The notes: a model not told the origin generated them from the letters alone. 64,000 bases of DNA from Cyanobium sp. CZS25K (GCA_030373325.1 JAUCZB010000001.1:305723-369722); one strand, 5' to 3'; positions 50,977 to 59,838 are shown, counted from the stretch's first letter. Numbers and translations are program-made.

Positions 50977-52865
50977 TGCTCCCCTGGCCAGGTCTGCGTC
51001 GCTGGATCTGGTGGCTGGCCCTGGCCGCCCCCCTGCTGGCGGGCCTCGACAGGCCGCCCATCACCCCCCTGGGCCAGGGGCCACGGCTGCTCGATGACCA
51101 GCTTCTGCAGGCCTTCTTCCTGCTGCGGGGTCCCCGTCCCGCCCCCGCTGATCCGGTGATCCTGGCCATCGATGCCGACTCCCTGGAACTGGGGGAGCTG
51201 CTGGCCCCTGGCGAACGCGAGGCGTCGCCGCTCTGGCGGGAGATGGGGCCGTGGCCCTGGCCGCGGGCCCTGCAGGCCCGGCTCGCGGCCCATGTGTTGG
51301 AGCGGGGCGCCACCAGGGTCCTGTTCAACATCGAATACAGCCAGCCCAGCCGCTACGGCCCCGCCGATGACCGGGCCTTCGCCGCGACCCTCGCCCCCTG
51401 GCGTCAGCGGGTGCACCTGGCCGCTCACTACGGCCTGCGGGTGGAGGGGGGGCTGGAGCAGAGCCGGCTGCGGTGGCCCATCCACCGGCTGGGCGCCCCA
51501 GGCCTCACCACCCTGCTCCAGTCCCCCCGGGGGGTGGTGGAGGCGGTGCCGGGCCAGGCCTGGATCCAGGCCCGCCTGGGCGATTTCCCGCCCCCCCTGC
51601 CCCGACCGATGGCCTTCCTGGTGCGCCCGGGGCCGCCGCCACAGGCACCGATGGGGCTCAATTTCCCCGGCCCCGCCGGCAGCATGCCCCAGGTGCCGGC
51701 CTGGAAGCTGCTCTCGGTGCCGGCCTCCACCTGGCGCGGGCGCAGCGTGCTGATCGGCGTCACGGCCCCGGGGCTGGGGGACCTGCAGGAGACGCCCGTC
51801 GGTCCGATGGCCGGCACGGAAATCCAGGCGGTGGCCCTCGCCAACGTGCTGCAGAACCGGGGCCTGATCCGGCTGCCCCTGGCGGGGGACGGCCTGCTGC
51901 TGCTGGCCTGGGGAGGGCTGGCGGGGTGGCTGCTGCGGCGTCCCGCCAGTGCCGGCGGGACGCTGCAGCTGGTGCTGGCCCTGGCGGGCACCGTTCTGAT
52001 CGCCGGCTGGGCCCTGTGGGCCCTGGCATGGATGCGCCTGCCCCTGGCCGCCCTGCTGCTGGCCCCCGCCTGCGGCGGCGGGGTACGGGCCGTGGGCCAG
52101 GGGCTGGCGGAGAGCCGGGAGCGGGCCTATCTGCACCAGGTGCTGAGCCGGCGCGTCTCCCCCACCTTGCTGCGCGACATCCTGCGCAGCCCGGGGCCGG
52201 TGTGGAACCAGGCGGTGGGCAGCCGGGCCCGCTGCGCCGTGCTGTTCAGCGACCTGGTGGCGTTCACGCCCCTGAGTGCCGTGCTGGAGCCGGCCGACCT
52301 GTTCACCCTGCTGAACCGCTATTTCGAAGCCATGGCCGCGGCGGTGCTGGAGCAGGAGGGCCTGCTCGACAAGTTCATCGGCGACGCGGTGATGGCGGAG
52401 TTCGGGGTGCCCCGCAGCCGCGGCGATCGCCAGGAGGCCCGCTCAGCAGTGCGGGCCGCCCTGGCGATGCAGGAGCGCCTGGAGGCCCTGAACGCCGAGC
52501 TGGCCGCGGCGGGCAGGCCGCCGTTGCAGCACGGGATCGGCTTGCACTTCGGCGAGGTGATCGCCGGCAACCTGGGCTCCTCCCAACGCCTGGAGTTCAC
52601 CGTGGTGGGAGCCAGCGTCAACGTGACCAGCCGGCTGGCCGGGCTGACGCGCCGCTTCCCGCAGCACCCGATCCTGATCAGTGGCGATCTGCTGGCGCTG
52701 CTGCCGGGGGAGCTCGACGTGGTGCCGCTGGGGAGCCATGGACTCAAGGGCTGGCCCGTGCCCCTGGAGGTCTATGCCCTGCAGGGGCTGCAGGCTGCGG
52801 CCGGTCCCAGTGAAACGGCGCCAGCAGCGCCGCGTTCGCCTCGGAGCCATGGCCTGTCGCGGTGA
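50976..52865 (+). CDS. CHASE2 - class III nucleotide cyclase (copy 3)
   Basis: A 629-residue membrane cyclase with an N-terminal helix (WIWWLALAAPLLAGL), CHASE2 domain (about 30-300), two or three membrane helices (about 305-370) and cyclase domain (about 410-590). Metal aspartates are in VLFSDLVAF and KFIGDAVMAEFG; the Lys of DKFIGD, Thr of EFTVVG and Asn/Arg of VNVTSRL are present, but the usual VIGD is VVGA. The ATG overlaps the fecR stop. The 3' end overlaps the convergent thiO by 122 bases, an unusually long coding overlap that suggests recent juxtaposition. Confidence 0.9.
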   Translation: MLPWPGLRRWIWWLALAAPLLAGLDRPPITPLGQGPRLLDDQLLQAFFLLRGPRPAPADPVILAIDADSLELGELLAPGEREASPLWREMGPWPWPRALQARLAAHVLERGATRVLFNIEYSQPSRYGPADDRAFAATLAPWRQRVHLAAHYGLRVEGGLEQSRLRWPIHRLGAPGLTTLLQSPRGVVEAVPGQAWIQARLGDFPPPLPRPMAFLVRPGPPPQAPMGLNFPGPAGSMPQVPAWKLLSVPASTWRGRSVLIGVTAPGLGDLQETPVGPMAGTEIQAVALANVLQNRGLIRLPLAGDGLLLLAWGGLAGWLLRRPASAGGTLQLVLALAGTVLIAGWALWALAWMRLPLAALLLAPACGGGVRAVGQGLAESRERAYLHQVLSRRVSPTLLRDILRSPGPVWNQAVGSRARCAVLFSDLVAFTPLSAVLEPADLFTLLNRYFEAMAAAVLEQEGLLDKFIGDAVMAEFGVPRSRGDRQEARSAVRAALAMQERLEALNAELAAAGRPPLQHGIGLHFGEVIAGNLGSSQRLEFTVVGASVNVTSRLAGLTRRFPQHPILISGDLLALLPGELDVVPLGSHGLKGWPVPLEVYALQGLQAAAGPSETAPAAPRSPRSHGLSR

Positions 52866-53898
52866 TCGCTTCAGCGATCAGCTCGCCCGTGATGGCCGCC
52901 AGCAGCACGCCGTTGCGGTGGTGGCCCGTGGCCAGCCAGACCCCCGCGATCGGGCCCGGGCCCAGCAGCGGTGCCCCGTCGGGGGTGCCGGGCCGGAAGC
53001 CCCACCAGCGCTCCATCGGCGGCCACAAGGCCGCCTCCGGCAGCAGCTCGGCGATGCCCCGCTGCAGTTGCTTCTGGCCCTCCGGTGTGAGGCCGGGATC
53101 GAAGCCGGCCTCCGGTTCGCTGGTGGCGCCCACCACCAGCAGGCCGTCCTCCCGTGGCACCAGGTAGATCCCCGGGCCGAACAGCACCCGCTCCAGGCTG
53201 GCCCTCGGTCCCTGCAGCGACAGCATCTGCCCCTTCACCGGGTGCACCGGCAGCGACGGCAGCAGCCGGGCACTCCAGGCGCCGCAGGCGAGCACCGCCG
53301 TGCTGGCGACGAGCGTGTGTTCGCCTCCCTCGGCCCGACGCACCCGCACCCCCCGCAGGCGCTCCCCGTCCTCGGTGAGCAGCTCCAGCACCTCGCTGCC
53401 TTCCTCGAAGCGCACCCCCAGCGCGACGCAGGCCCGCTCCAGGGCGCGCATCAGGCGGCGGCGGTTGTCGATCTGGCCGTCCTGGGCAAACAGCAGGCCG
53501 TGCCGCCAGCGCGGGCCGAGGCCCGGCAGCTCCCGCTCCAGAGCGGCCCGGTCGAGGGCGAGGCCCCAGGCGGCGGTGGGGTAGGCGTCCCGCTCGGCGG
53601 CTGAGGTGAAGGGGACGACGATGCCGCAGGGGCGCAGGCCGCAGGGGAGGCCGCTGTCGGCCTCGATGCGGGCCACCCAGGCCGGGACCCGCTCCAGGCT
53701 GGCCTGGCCCAGGGCCAGCAGCGGGCCCTGGAGCCCTTCGGCATGGGGGGCCAGCATGCCGGCGGCCACGAAGCCCGCCGCTTCGCTGCGGCGGCGGCTG
53801 AGCACGGTGACGGCCCGGCCGCGGCGGGCCAGCTGGTGGGCGATGGCGAGACCCATCAGGCCACCTCCAAGGACCGTGATCGAGTTCATGGCAGCCAT
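52744..53898 (-). CDS. thiO: Glycine oxidase ThiO (FAD-dependent)
   Basis: FAD oxidoreductase that makes iminoglycine for thiazole synthesis in thiamine biosynthesis. The 384-residue protein has the Rossmann motif VLGGGLMGLAIAHQLARRG at the N-terminus and the C-terminal WWGFRPGTPDGAPLLG and ATGHHRNGVLLAA blocks. The ATG at 53898 or 53889 is the start; the longer open frame upstream encodes an unrelated toxin-like remnant. The last 120 bases overlap the convergent CHASE2-cyclase. Order ndk-thiO-gatB-coaE is conserved in related genomes, here interrupted on both sides. Confidence 0.92.
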   Translation of the reverse strand: MAAMNSITVLGGGLMGLAIAHQLARRGRAVTVLSRRRSEAAGFVAAGMLAPHAEGLQGPLLALGQASLERVPAWVARIEADSGLPCGLRPCGIVVPFTSAAERDAYPTAAWGLALDRAALERELPGLGPRWRHGLLFAQDGQIDNRRRLMRALERACVALGVRFEEGSEVLELLTEDGERLRGVRVRRAEGGEHTLVASTAVLACGAWSARLLPSLPVHPVKGQMLSLQGPRASLERVLFGPGIYLVPREDGLLVVGATSEPEAGFDPGLTPEGQKQLQRGIAELLPEAALWPPMERWWGFRPGTPDGAPLLGPGPIAGVWLATGHHRNGVLLAAITGELIAEAITATGHGSEANAALLAPFHWDRPQPAAPAGHRPPGARASP

Positions 53899-53934
53899 GG
53901 GGACGCAGGGCGCCCGACGGATTCCGGCGCTTCG

Positions 53935-54132
53935 GGCCGTGGTGTGGATCTGGCGCTGAACGCGTTCATGGTCGGTGGCGTCATCGACAGAGAGGCCATG
54001 GTCGCGGACCAGCGAGAGGAGGCGCGGATGTCGTTCATTGGCGGATGGATCCGTCTGGAACGGCAGGACTGCCAGGCGGTCGAGGTCGTCGTCGCCGCGG
54101 TCGACGGAGGACCATGCCTTCCCCAACCTCAT
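53935..54132 (-). pseudogene. Possible VapC-type PIN-domain toxin remnant
   Basis: Upstream of thiO in the same frame, the translation contains DDDLDRLAVLPFQTDP, then PRLLSLVRDHGLSVDDAT. This resembles the last third of VapC PIN toxins, where LLxLARxHGLSxYDA is the usual pattern. The N-terminal catalytic part and a VapB antitoxin are absent. The remainder of 53899-54242 shows nothing recognisable. Confidence 0.35.
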
Positions 54133-54242
54133 TCACGTGTGCTGACCCTCCTTTCCGTGGAGGAGCCCTCCCCATGGGGCTTTCCCCCCGCTGTCCAGGC
54201 GGCTGATGCGCCGCGACCCCCGTTGGATTCCAGCAACCGGAC

Positions 54243-55343
54243 TCAGCTGCCCAACCGAGCTGGAGAACCCATGGGCTGTGCTGGACCCTCCTGTTGGTGG
54301 GTGCGATAGATGGATTGAATCCAGGGATCTGGCTCCTTCTCAAGGTCAGGATCCCTGGAATCCTTTGCACTGCCCAGCAATCCACGCTTTCGCAGGGCCG
54401 GAACCACCAGGGAGGGATACCTTTGGCCCAGAGATTCGGCGAGGTCAACCTCCGTGCCGGGCTCACTGCGGTAGCCAATCACATCATCCAGGATCCTGAT
54501 CATCTCGGATCCGCAATTGTGATCTCGGGTGTGATAGGGCTTGAAGTGCCCCCATTTCTGGCTTAGCTCAAGGTAGCGCCTTACGTAGGCTCTTTTTTGT
54601 TGCGGAGACAGATTCAGTTTCCATTGCTCAACGCTGAATCCACGCCGGGCATTTTCAATGATCTTCGTCTCGGTGGTGAACACTCCGAGTACCAGCGCGT
54701 AGGAACCGTCAGTTCCTTTGATGATCGGGTCATACGCATGGTCGGCGCCTGTCGCATGGATGGAGAAAACCAGATCGTTTGTTTCTATCGTGGGTTCCTC
54801 TTTGTTTCTCTGGGAGCGGAGAATGACAGGCTCTTTAAACTTCAGCCTGACCTGACCATGGGCCAGAATCGGGACTGGTTTATAGAATTTCTGGATCTGG
54901 TAAATGGCCTGACTGATGGCATCCAGCGGAATGCCAGCAACGTAAAACTGGTTCCTGTGGTTCAAGTTGGCAATGAAGATCTCGCCAGGTCGAGGTTGCA
55001 GTCCATAGTTTCTTGCGATTGACGGTGAGAGGATCTGGATGGGCCGAAACAGATCGGTTTTGATCGGCCTGCCCTGGTCTACGCCGCCTTTCACTTTGGC
55101 AAAGGGTTGGAAGGGGTCGGAGCCTTCTTCCCTCGCCATCGATGCTCCCTGGCTGATAACGAAAGGTGCACCAAGGGTGCCAGAAGCTGGCTCCAGCCAA
55201 CAGGGGTGGAGCTCTGGCGGAGCGCTGGTTGCCGCCGGGGACGCAGGAGGAAGTGGAAGCAAGGATTCGGCCGCAGCTCCATGAATGGGCAGCGAAAGCA
55301 GGATGCTGACCAGGTAACGCGGATATCGCCAAGGGTTGTCCAT
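54243..55343 (-). CDS. DUF4105 / Lnb-like exported protein
   Basis: A 366-residue protein with an N-terminal signal peptide (YLVSILLSLPIHGAAA). Its middle and end resemble the Lnb N-terminal periplasmic (DUF4105) family: LVFSIHATGADHAYDP, YALVLGVFTTETKI and the conserved YHTRDHNCGSEMIRILDD with an Asn-Cys pair. The family is suspected to be cysteine-hydrolase-like; the substrate is unknown. Base composition is lower in GC than the flanking genes, suggesting transfer. The start at 55343 was chosen for the signal peptide. It lies between thiO and gatB, where related genomes normally have no gene. Confidence 0.75.
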   Translation of the reverse strand: MDNPWRYPRYLVSILLSLPIHGAAAESLLPLPPASPAATSAPPELHPCWLEPASGTLGAPFVISQGASMAREEGSDPFQPFAKVKGGVDQGRPIKTDLFRPIQILSPSIARNYGLQPRPGEIFIANLNHRNQFYVAGIPLDAISQAIYQIQKFYKPVPILAHGQVRLKFKEPVILRSQRNKEEPTIETNDLVFSIHATGADHAYDPIIKGTDGSYALVLGVFTTETKIIENARRGFSVEQWKLNLSPQQKRAYVRRYLELSQKWGHFKPYHTRDHNCGSEMIRILDDVIGYRSEPGTEVDLAESLGQRYPSLVVPALRKRGLLGSAKDSRDPDLEKEPDPWIQSIYRTHQQEGPAQPMGSPARLGS

Positions 55344-55841
55344 GTTTGGTCCTGGAAGTACCACTCAGGCCAATTCAAGCATTGCATCACCCAGCCGAGA
55401 AAGGCATGGCCATACGAATGAAGATCGCCTTGGAGATCTCCCGGGGGCCTTCCTGGGGAGGTCGTTCATCCAGGCCTTTCATCCAGGCCTTTCATCCACC
55501 CAGGGAGACACTGGCTTCACCACGCTTGGGTGTGCTTTCTCCTCCGGTCACTCTGGACGTGGCGGCCGCCGGAGCGGATCGTCCTGGGTTCAGGCCACCC
55601 CTGCGACGGGGCGTCCGCGGCCATTCAGGCGACCGCGACAGCTTCCGGTCCCGTTCTTCCGAGGTCTTTACGTCCTGGGGCGGAAGGTCTGGAGATCCAA
55701 GCCACTGGAGGCTTGGCGCCCATCGCCTGGGCGATACGGCCAGAGCCTCCCCACAGGATGGGGTCCCCAGGTTGGTCCGTCCTGCCACCCCTCCCTAGGA
55801 TCGTCTCCACCCCAGTGGCCGCTGTGCCGCCCCCCTTGCCC
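55344..55841. other. Intergenic region upstream of gatB without a recognisable gene
   Basis: No frame in this 498-base stretch resembles a protein. It contains a short tandem duplication, CATCCAGGCCTTT twice at about 55468-55493, and is otherwise unstructured. It presumably holds the gatB promoter and rearrangement debris. Confidence 0.5.
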
Positions 55842-57389
55842 ATGGCCAGCGCCAGCACCGCATCCCCCGTCTCCGCTGCCCGTGAGGTCTCGCCAGGCAC
55901 GGCGCCCGCCCCCGTGGCTGGAATCCAGGCTCCCTGGGAGGCTGTGATCGGCCTGGAGACCCATGTGCAGCTGGGCACCGCCAGCAAGATCTTCACCACC
56001 GCCTCCACCAGCTTCGGCGACGATCCCAACACCCACATCGACCCGGTGGTGTGCGGCCTGCCGGGCACCCTGCCGGTGCTCAACCAGAAGGTGCTCGAGT
56101 ACGCGGTGAAGGCGGCCCTGGCACTCAACCTGCACATCGCTGAGCACAGCAAGTTCGACCGCAAGCAGTACTTCTATCCGGACCTCCCCAAGAACTACCA
56201 GATCTCCCAGTACGACCAGCCGATCGCCGAGGACGGCTGGATCGAGGTGGAGGTGGCCGAAAAGGGCAAGGACACCTACCTCAAGAAGGTGGGCATCGAA
56301 CGCCTGCACATGGAGGAGGACGCCGGCAAGCTCGTCCACGCCGGCAGCGATCGCCTGGCCGGCTCCACCCATTCGCTCGTGGACTACAACCGCGCCGGGG
56401 TGGCGCTGGCGGAGATCGTCTCCAAGCCGGATCTGCGCACCGGCCGGGAGGCGGCCGAGTACGCCTCGGAGATCCGCCGCATCATGCGCTACCTGGGCGT
56501 CTCCGACGGCAACATGCAGGAGGGTTCCCTGCGCTGCGACGTCAACATCTCGGTGCGCCGCGGGCCTGATGCCCCCTTCGGCGTGAAGGTGGAGATCAAG
56601 AACATGAACTCCTTCTCGGCCATCCAGAAGGCGATTGATTTCGAGATTGCCCGCCAGATCAAGGCCTACGAAGCAGGCGAGCCGGTGGTGCAGGAAACGC
56701 GCCTCTGGGATGAGGGCAAGCAGCTCACCAGGAGCATGCGCAGCAAGGAAGGTGCCAGCGATTACCGCTACTTCCCCGATCCCGACCTGGGTCCGATCGA
56801 GGTGAGTGTGGAGCGGCGCGAGGCCTGGCGGGCCGAGCTGCCCGAGCTGCCGGCGGCCAAACGTCACCGCTACGCGGAGTCCCTCGGCCTCTCCATCTAC
56901 GACGCCCGCGTGCTCACCGATGAGCGCCCGATGGCGGAGTACTTCGAGGCGGCGGTGGCGGCCGGTGGTGATCCCAAGGCCGTGGCCAACTGGGTCACCG
57001 GCGACATCGCCGCCCATGTCAACGCCAACCGATTGGCGATCACGGAGCTGCCCCTGCGGCCGGAGCAACTGGCCGAGATGGTGCAGCTGATCGAGGCCGG
57101 CACCATCAGCGGCAAGATCGCCAAGGACCTGCTGCCCGAACTGCTTGAGAAGGGTGGTTCGGTGGCTGCGATCGTCGAGTCCCGTGGGCTGGGCATGATC
57201 AGTGACCCGGCGGCGATCAGCGCCATCGTGGCGGAACTGCTGGCGGCCCACCCGGAGGAGGTGGAGGCGTTCCGCGGCGGCAAGAACAAGCTGCAGGGCT
57301 TCTTCGTGGGGCAGCTGATGAAGCGCACCGGCGGCCGCGCCGATCCCAAGCTGGCCAACCGGATCCTCAGCGAACAGCTGAAGGGCTGA
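55842..57389 (+). CDS. gatB: Asp-tRNA(Asn)/Glu-tRNA(Gln) amidotransferase subunit B
   Basis: Kinase/tRNA-binding subunit of GatCAB, which makes Gln-tRNA(Gln) by transamidation, essential in cyanobacteria. The 515-residue protein has WEAVIGLETHVQL, FYPDLPKNYQISQYD, HMEEDAGKLVH and MQEGSLRCDVNISV, plus a C-terminal YqeY-like tail domain ending RADPKLANRILSEQLKG. ATG 55842 was chosen over several in-frame upstream options, because the family starts about 25 residues before WEAVIGLE. A diverged second copy of its last 30 codons lies at 59225-59319. Confidence 0.95.
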   Translation: MASASTASPVSAAREVSPGTAPAPVAGIQAPWEAVIGLETHVQLGTASKIFTTASTSFGDDPNTHIDPVVCGLPGTLPVLNQKVLEYAVKAALALNLHIAEHSKFDRKQYFYPDLPKNYQISQYDQPIAEDGWIEVEVAEKGKDTYLKKVGIERLHMEEDAGKLVHAGSDRLAGSTHSLVDYNRAGVALAEIVSKPDLRTGREAAEYASEIRRIMRYLGVSDGNMQEGSLRCDVNISVRRGPDAPFGVKVEIKNMNSFSAIQKAIDFEIARQIKAYEAGEPVVQETRLWDEGKQLTRSMRSKEGASDYRYFPDPDLGPIEVSVERREAWRAELPELPAAKRHRYAESLGLSIYDARVLTDERPMAEYFEAAVAAGGDPKAVANWVTGDIAAHVNANRLAITELPLRPEQLAEMVQLIEAGTISGKIAKDLLPELLEKGGSVAAIVESRGLGMISDPAAISAIVAELLAAHPEEVEAFRGGKNKLQGFFVGQLMKRTGGRADPKLANRILSEQLKG

Positions 57390-57433
57390 AGCCCGTGGGA
57401 TGGGTCCTGCCGGAAGGAACATCCAGAGTTGAG

Positions 57434-58933
57434 ATGGCGATCGCTCTTCCAAGGTTTGGGGCCCAGCCTTTCCATCCGATGGAGACACCAGCTTCTCTGC
57501 AGGCTGCGATCGATGCTGAGTACGGTCGCATGACCTTCAGGCCCGTGACGGAGGCGGCGAATCCGGATGCTGACTATGGCGCCGCGGTGGTGCACGGAAT
57601 CTCCTCAGTGGATGAACCTGCTCCCCGTATCGGCTGTGCCCCCATCAGTGATGAATTGATGGATCTTGCTTTCGCTCAGCTCACGCCGCTGATCGAAGCA
57701 TGGGCTGGTTGTCGACTGGAGCGCAGTTGGGGCTATGGCATTCGTAGTTATGGACCGGGTTCGGTCCTGCATGTCCATCGCGATCGGGTCGATACCCATG
57801 TGGTCAGTTGTATTTTGCATGTAGCGGATCGATCGTTTCAGCCATGGCCGCTTGATTTCATCACCCACGAAGGGGATCGCCATGCTTTTTTCTTTGAGGT
57901 GGGCAGCCTGTTGTTCTACGAGAGTCTCTGCCCCCATGGGCGCACGCAACCCTTCAGGGGTGACTATTACCGCAACATGTATCTGCACTGGCGTCCCCGC
58001 GATTGGAACCCTGCGCCATACAAGAACATGCGTTGTAAGTATGCCAGCCTGGACCAGGCTCAGCAGGACTGTCAGCGCCTTTACCTTGAGCAGTTGGTGG
58101 CTTCTGTTCCTGCGGACTGGCAGGAGTGGTTGCGCCTCAACAAGGCTCGCGGCTGTGCTCGCGAGGGCATGATTGAGAAAGCTGAAAGCGACGGGGGCCT
58201 CAGCCCTGCCGCCATCAAGGCTGTGCTTGATCAGGCTCCTGAGGTGAAGGCCATCGTTGCTCCAGCTGTTGCGATGGAGGCCACCGATCCTCCTTCATGG
58301 CTGGATTGGTTTGCCGCTCCGCTGACGCGCCAGGATTTCCAGCCGAGGGCCTGGCGGCTGGATACCCCGTTGGCACAGGTCTACGAACTTCCGGATTTTC
58401 TGTCTCGCCAGGATTGTGAGGAGTTGATGTCTGCGATTGACGGTTCCCTTGTGCCCTCCACGGTCACCCGCGGCGATAGTGCCTATCGCACCAGTCGCAC
58501 CTGCCATCTCCATGGTGTGGATACCAATCTGGTGACTCGGCTGGATCAGCGCCTTGTCGCTCTGTTTGGTATCGAGGCCTCATTTTCTGAGCCTTTGCAG
58601 GGGCAGCGCTATGACTCCGGTCAGTTCTTCAAGGAACACACCGATTGGTTTGAGCCTGGCACCGATGAGTTCGCCACCCACACCAATCCCGGGGGGCAGC
58701 GCACCTGGACCGTGATGATCTATCTCAACAGCGTCCATCGTGGCGGGCAGACCTGCTTCAAGCGACTCGGACGGTGTTATACCCCGATCCAGGGCATGGC
58801 GCTCGCCTGGAACAACCTGATGGCCGATGGCACTCCCAACCCCTTCACCCTGCACGAGGCGATGCCGGTGGAAGACGGCTCCAAGTGGGTGGTCACGAAG
58901 TGGTTTCGGGCTCGCCCGGGTCGCAACATCTGA
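57434..58933 (+). CDS. Double 2-oxoglutarate/Fe(II) oxygenase-like protein
   Basis: A 499-residue protein with two oxygenase-like halves. The C-terminal half (about 310-499) is a prolyl-4-hydroxylase-type domain: HTD in FFKEHTDWFEPG, the distal His in TLHEAMPVEDG and the 2-oxoglutarate lysine in SKWVVTKWF. The N-terminal half (about 30-210) has HVHRDRVDTHVV and SLCPHGRTQPFRGDYYRNMY, resembling a second double-stranded beta-helix with possible HxD...H ligands. The substrate is unknown. The sequence is less GC-rich than gatB and sits between gatB and the ruined coaE, so it is probably acquired. The ATG at 57434 follows GAG GTTGAG-like sequence; GTG 57395 is possible. Confidence 0.82.
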   Translation: MAIALPRFGAQPFHPMETPASLQAAIDAEYGRMTFRPVTEAANPDADYGAAVVHGISSVDEPAPRIGCAPISDELMDLAFAQLTPLIEAWAGCRLERSWGYGIRSYGPGSVLHVHRDRVDTHVVSCILHVADRSFQPWPLDFITHEGDRHAFFFEVGSLLFYESLCPHGRTQPFRGDYYRNMYLHWRPRDWNPAPYKNMRCKYASLDQAQQDCQRLYLEQLVASVPADWQEWLRLNKARGCAREGMIEKAESDGGLSPAAIKAVLDQAPEVKAIVAPAVAMEATDPPSWLDWFAAPLTRQDFQPRAWRLDTPLAQVYELPDFLSRQDCEELMSAIDGSLVPSTVTRGDSAYRTSRTCHLHGVDTNLVTRLDQRLVALFGIEASFSEPLQGQRYDSGQFFKEHTDWFEPGTDEFATHTNPGGQRTWTVMIYLNSVHRGGQTCFKRLGRCYTPIQGMALAWNNLMADGTPNPFTLHEAMPVEDGSKWVVTKWFRARPGRNI

Positions 58934-58934
58934 G

Positions 58935-59222
58935 CGGCCCTGCGTGGCTGTTGAGAGCCTGGTCCACCTGGCCGGCCAGGGCCTTCGCCTCCGGCAGGCC
59001 ATCGCGGTGCATCAGGCGCTGCCTCTGCTCGGTTGGGTCGCAGTCCACCAGCCACACCTCGCTGCAAAGCTTCTCGAGGCCCGCTTCGAACAGCAGCGGG
59101 ATGATCAGCACCACCACCGGTTCCGCTGCCAGCCGCTCCAGCTCCTGAGCGAAGCGGCCTCTGACCAGCGGATACACCAGTTGCTCCGGCCGAGGGCCGA
59201 TAGCGCTCCAGCACGGCTTCCG
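58935..59222 (-). pseudogene. coaE: Dephospho-CoA kinase (coaE) remnant
   Basis: Minus-strand sequence encodes LVYPLVRGRFAQELERLA and VVVLIIPLLFEAGLEKLCSEVWLVDCDP, the middle of CoaE. A short earlier piece, GSAGAEAVLERYR, is in another frame just upstream. The P-loop N-terminus and the C-terminal third are missing. CoaE catalyses the last step of CoA synthesis and is essential, so an intact copy must exist elsewhere in the genome if the assembly is right. Confidence 0.8.
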
Positions 59223-59224
59223 CC

Positions 59225-59319
59225 CCGGCACTTCCTGCGGCAGCTGATGAAGCACGCCGGCGGCCGCGCCGACCCGAATCTGGCCAACCGGATCCTGGTG
59301 GAGAAGCTGAAGGGCTGAG
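59225..59319 (+). pseudogene. Diverged second copy of the gatB 3' end
   Basis: The frame reads HFLRQLMKHAGGRADPNLAN then RILVEKLKG and stop, matching the final GatB residues FFVGQLMKRTGGRADPKLAN, RILSEQLKG. About three quarters of positions are the same, so unlike the ndk copy this is not a recent exact duplicate and may come from another strain's gatB-coaE junction. It is fused directly to the coaE remnant. Confidence 0.8.
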
Positions 59320-59666
59320 GAGACTCTGGAAAACCCAGGCGACCTGCGGGAGAATGGACCTGTTGATCCAGGGCAATATCGGTTAACGGGCGGCAGGCAG
59401 CTTTGATTCACCGATTAAGAACAGACCACTGCCAAGCCACACATCAGGCGCGAGAGGTTCCTTGCCGAGATGGAGTCGCGATGCTCCCAGGCAAGCGCTG
59501 GGCCTTACCGGATACGCCCGATGGCCGGCTGGAGGATTTGGTGGAAACTGCCAAGGCTCACAAAAACCTGTTGCGTGACATGGCAAAAAAGCACCACAAA
59601 GTGAAGGTGCTGGCCACGTCGTCCAACCTGTTTCTGGACCGCCTTCAATTGCCTCTCACACGTTGA
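59320..59666 (+). pseudogene. IS5-type element remnant
   Basis: It starts with GAGACTCTGGAAAA, the same end sequence as the IS at 48393-49668. It later encodes PGKRWALPDTPDGRLEDLVE, TAKAH, similar to PGPRPALPNTADGRLDDLIG, TAKAH of that transposase, then a tail KVKVLATSSNLFL resembling its C-terminus. The middle is deleted. It is inserted directly after the gatB 3' copy. Confidence 0.65.
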
Positions 59667-59838
59667 GCTGGGAATCGGTGTGCCCTTTGGGCGCTTAATA
59701 GGGCAGCAAAGAGCCCGATACATGGCGAGATGGACCACGCTTGATAGACCTATGTCTTGAAGCTCACAGGTATGTCCAATTCAGGCATCTTTACCGCTGT
59801 TGGCTCCTGCCTGAAGGGCGTTGCCAAGAGTCTCCTTC

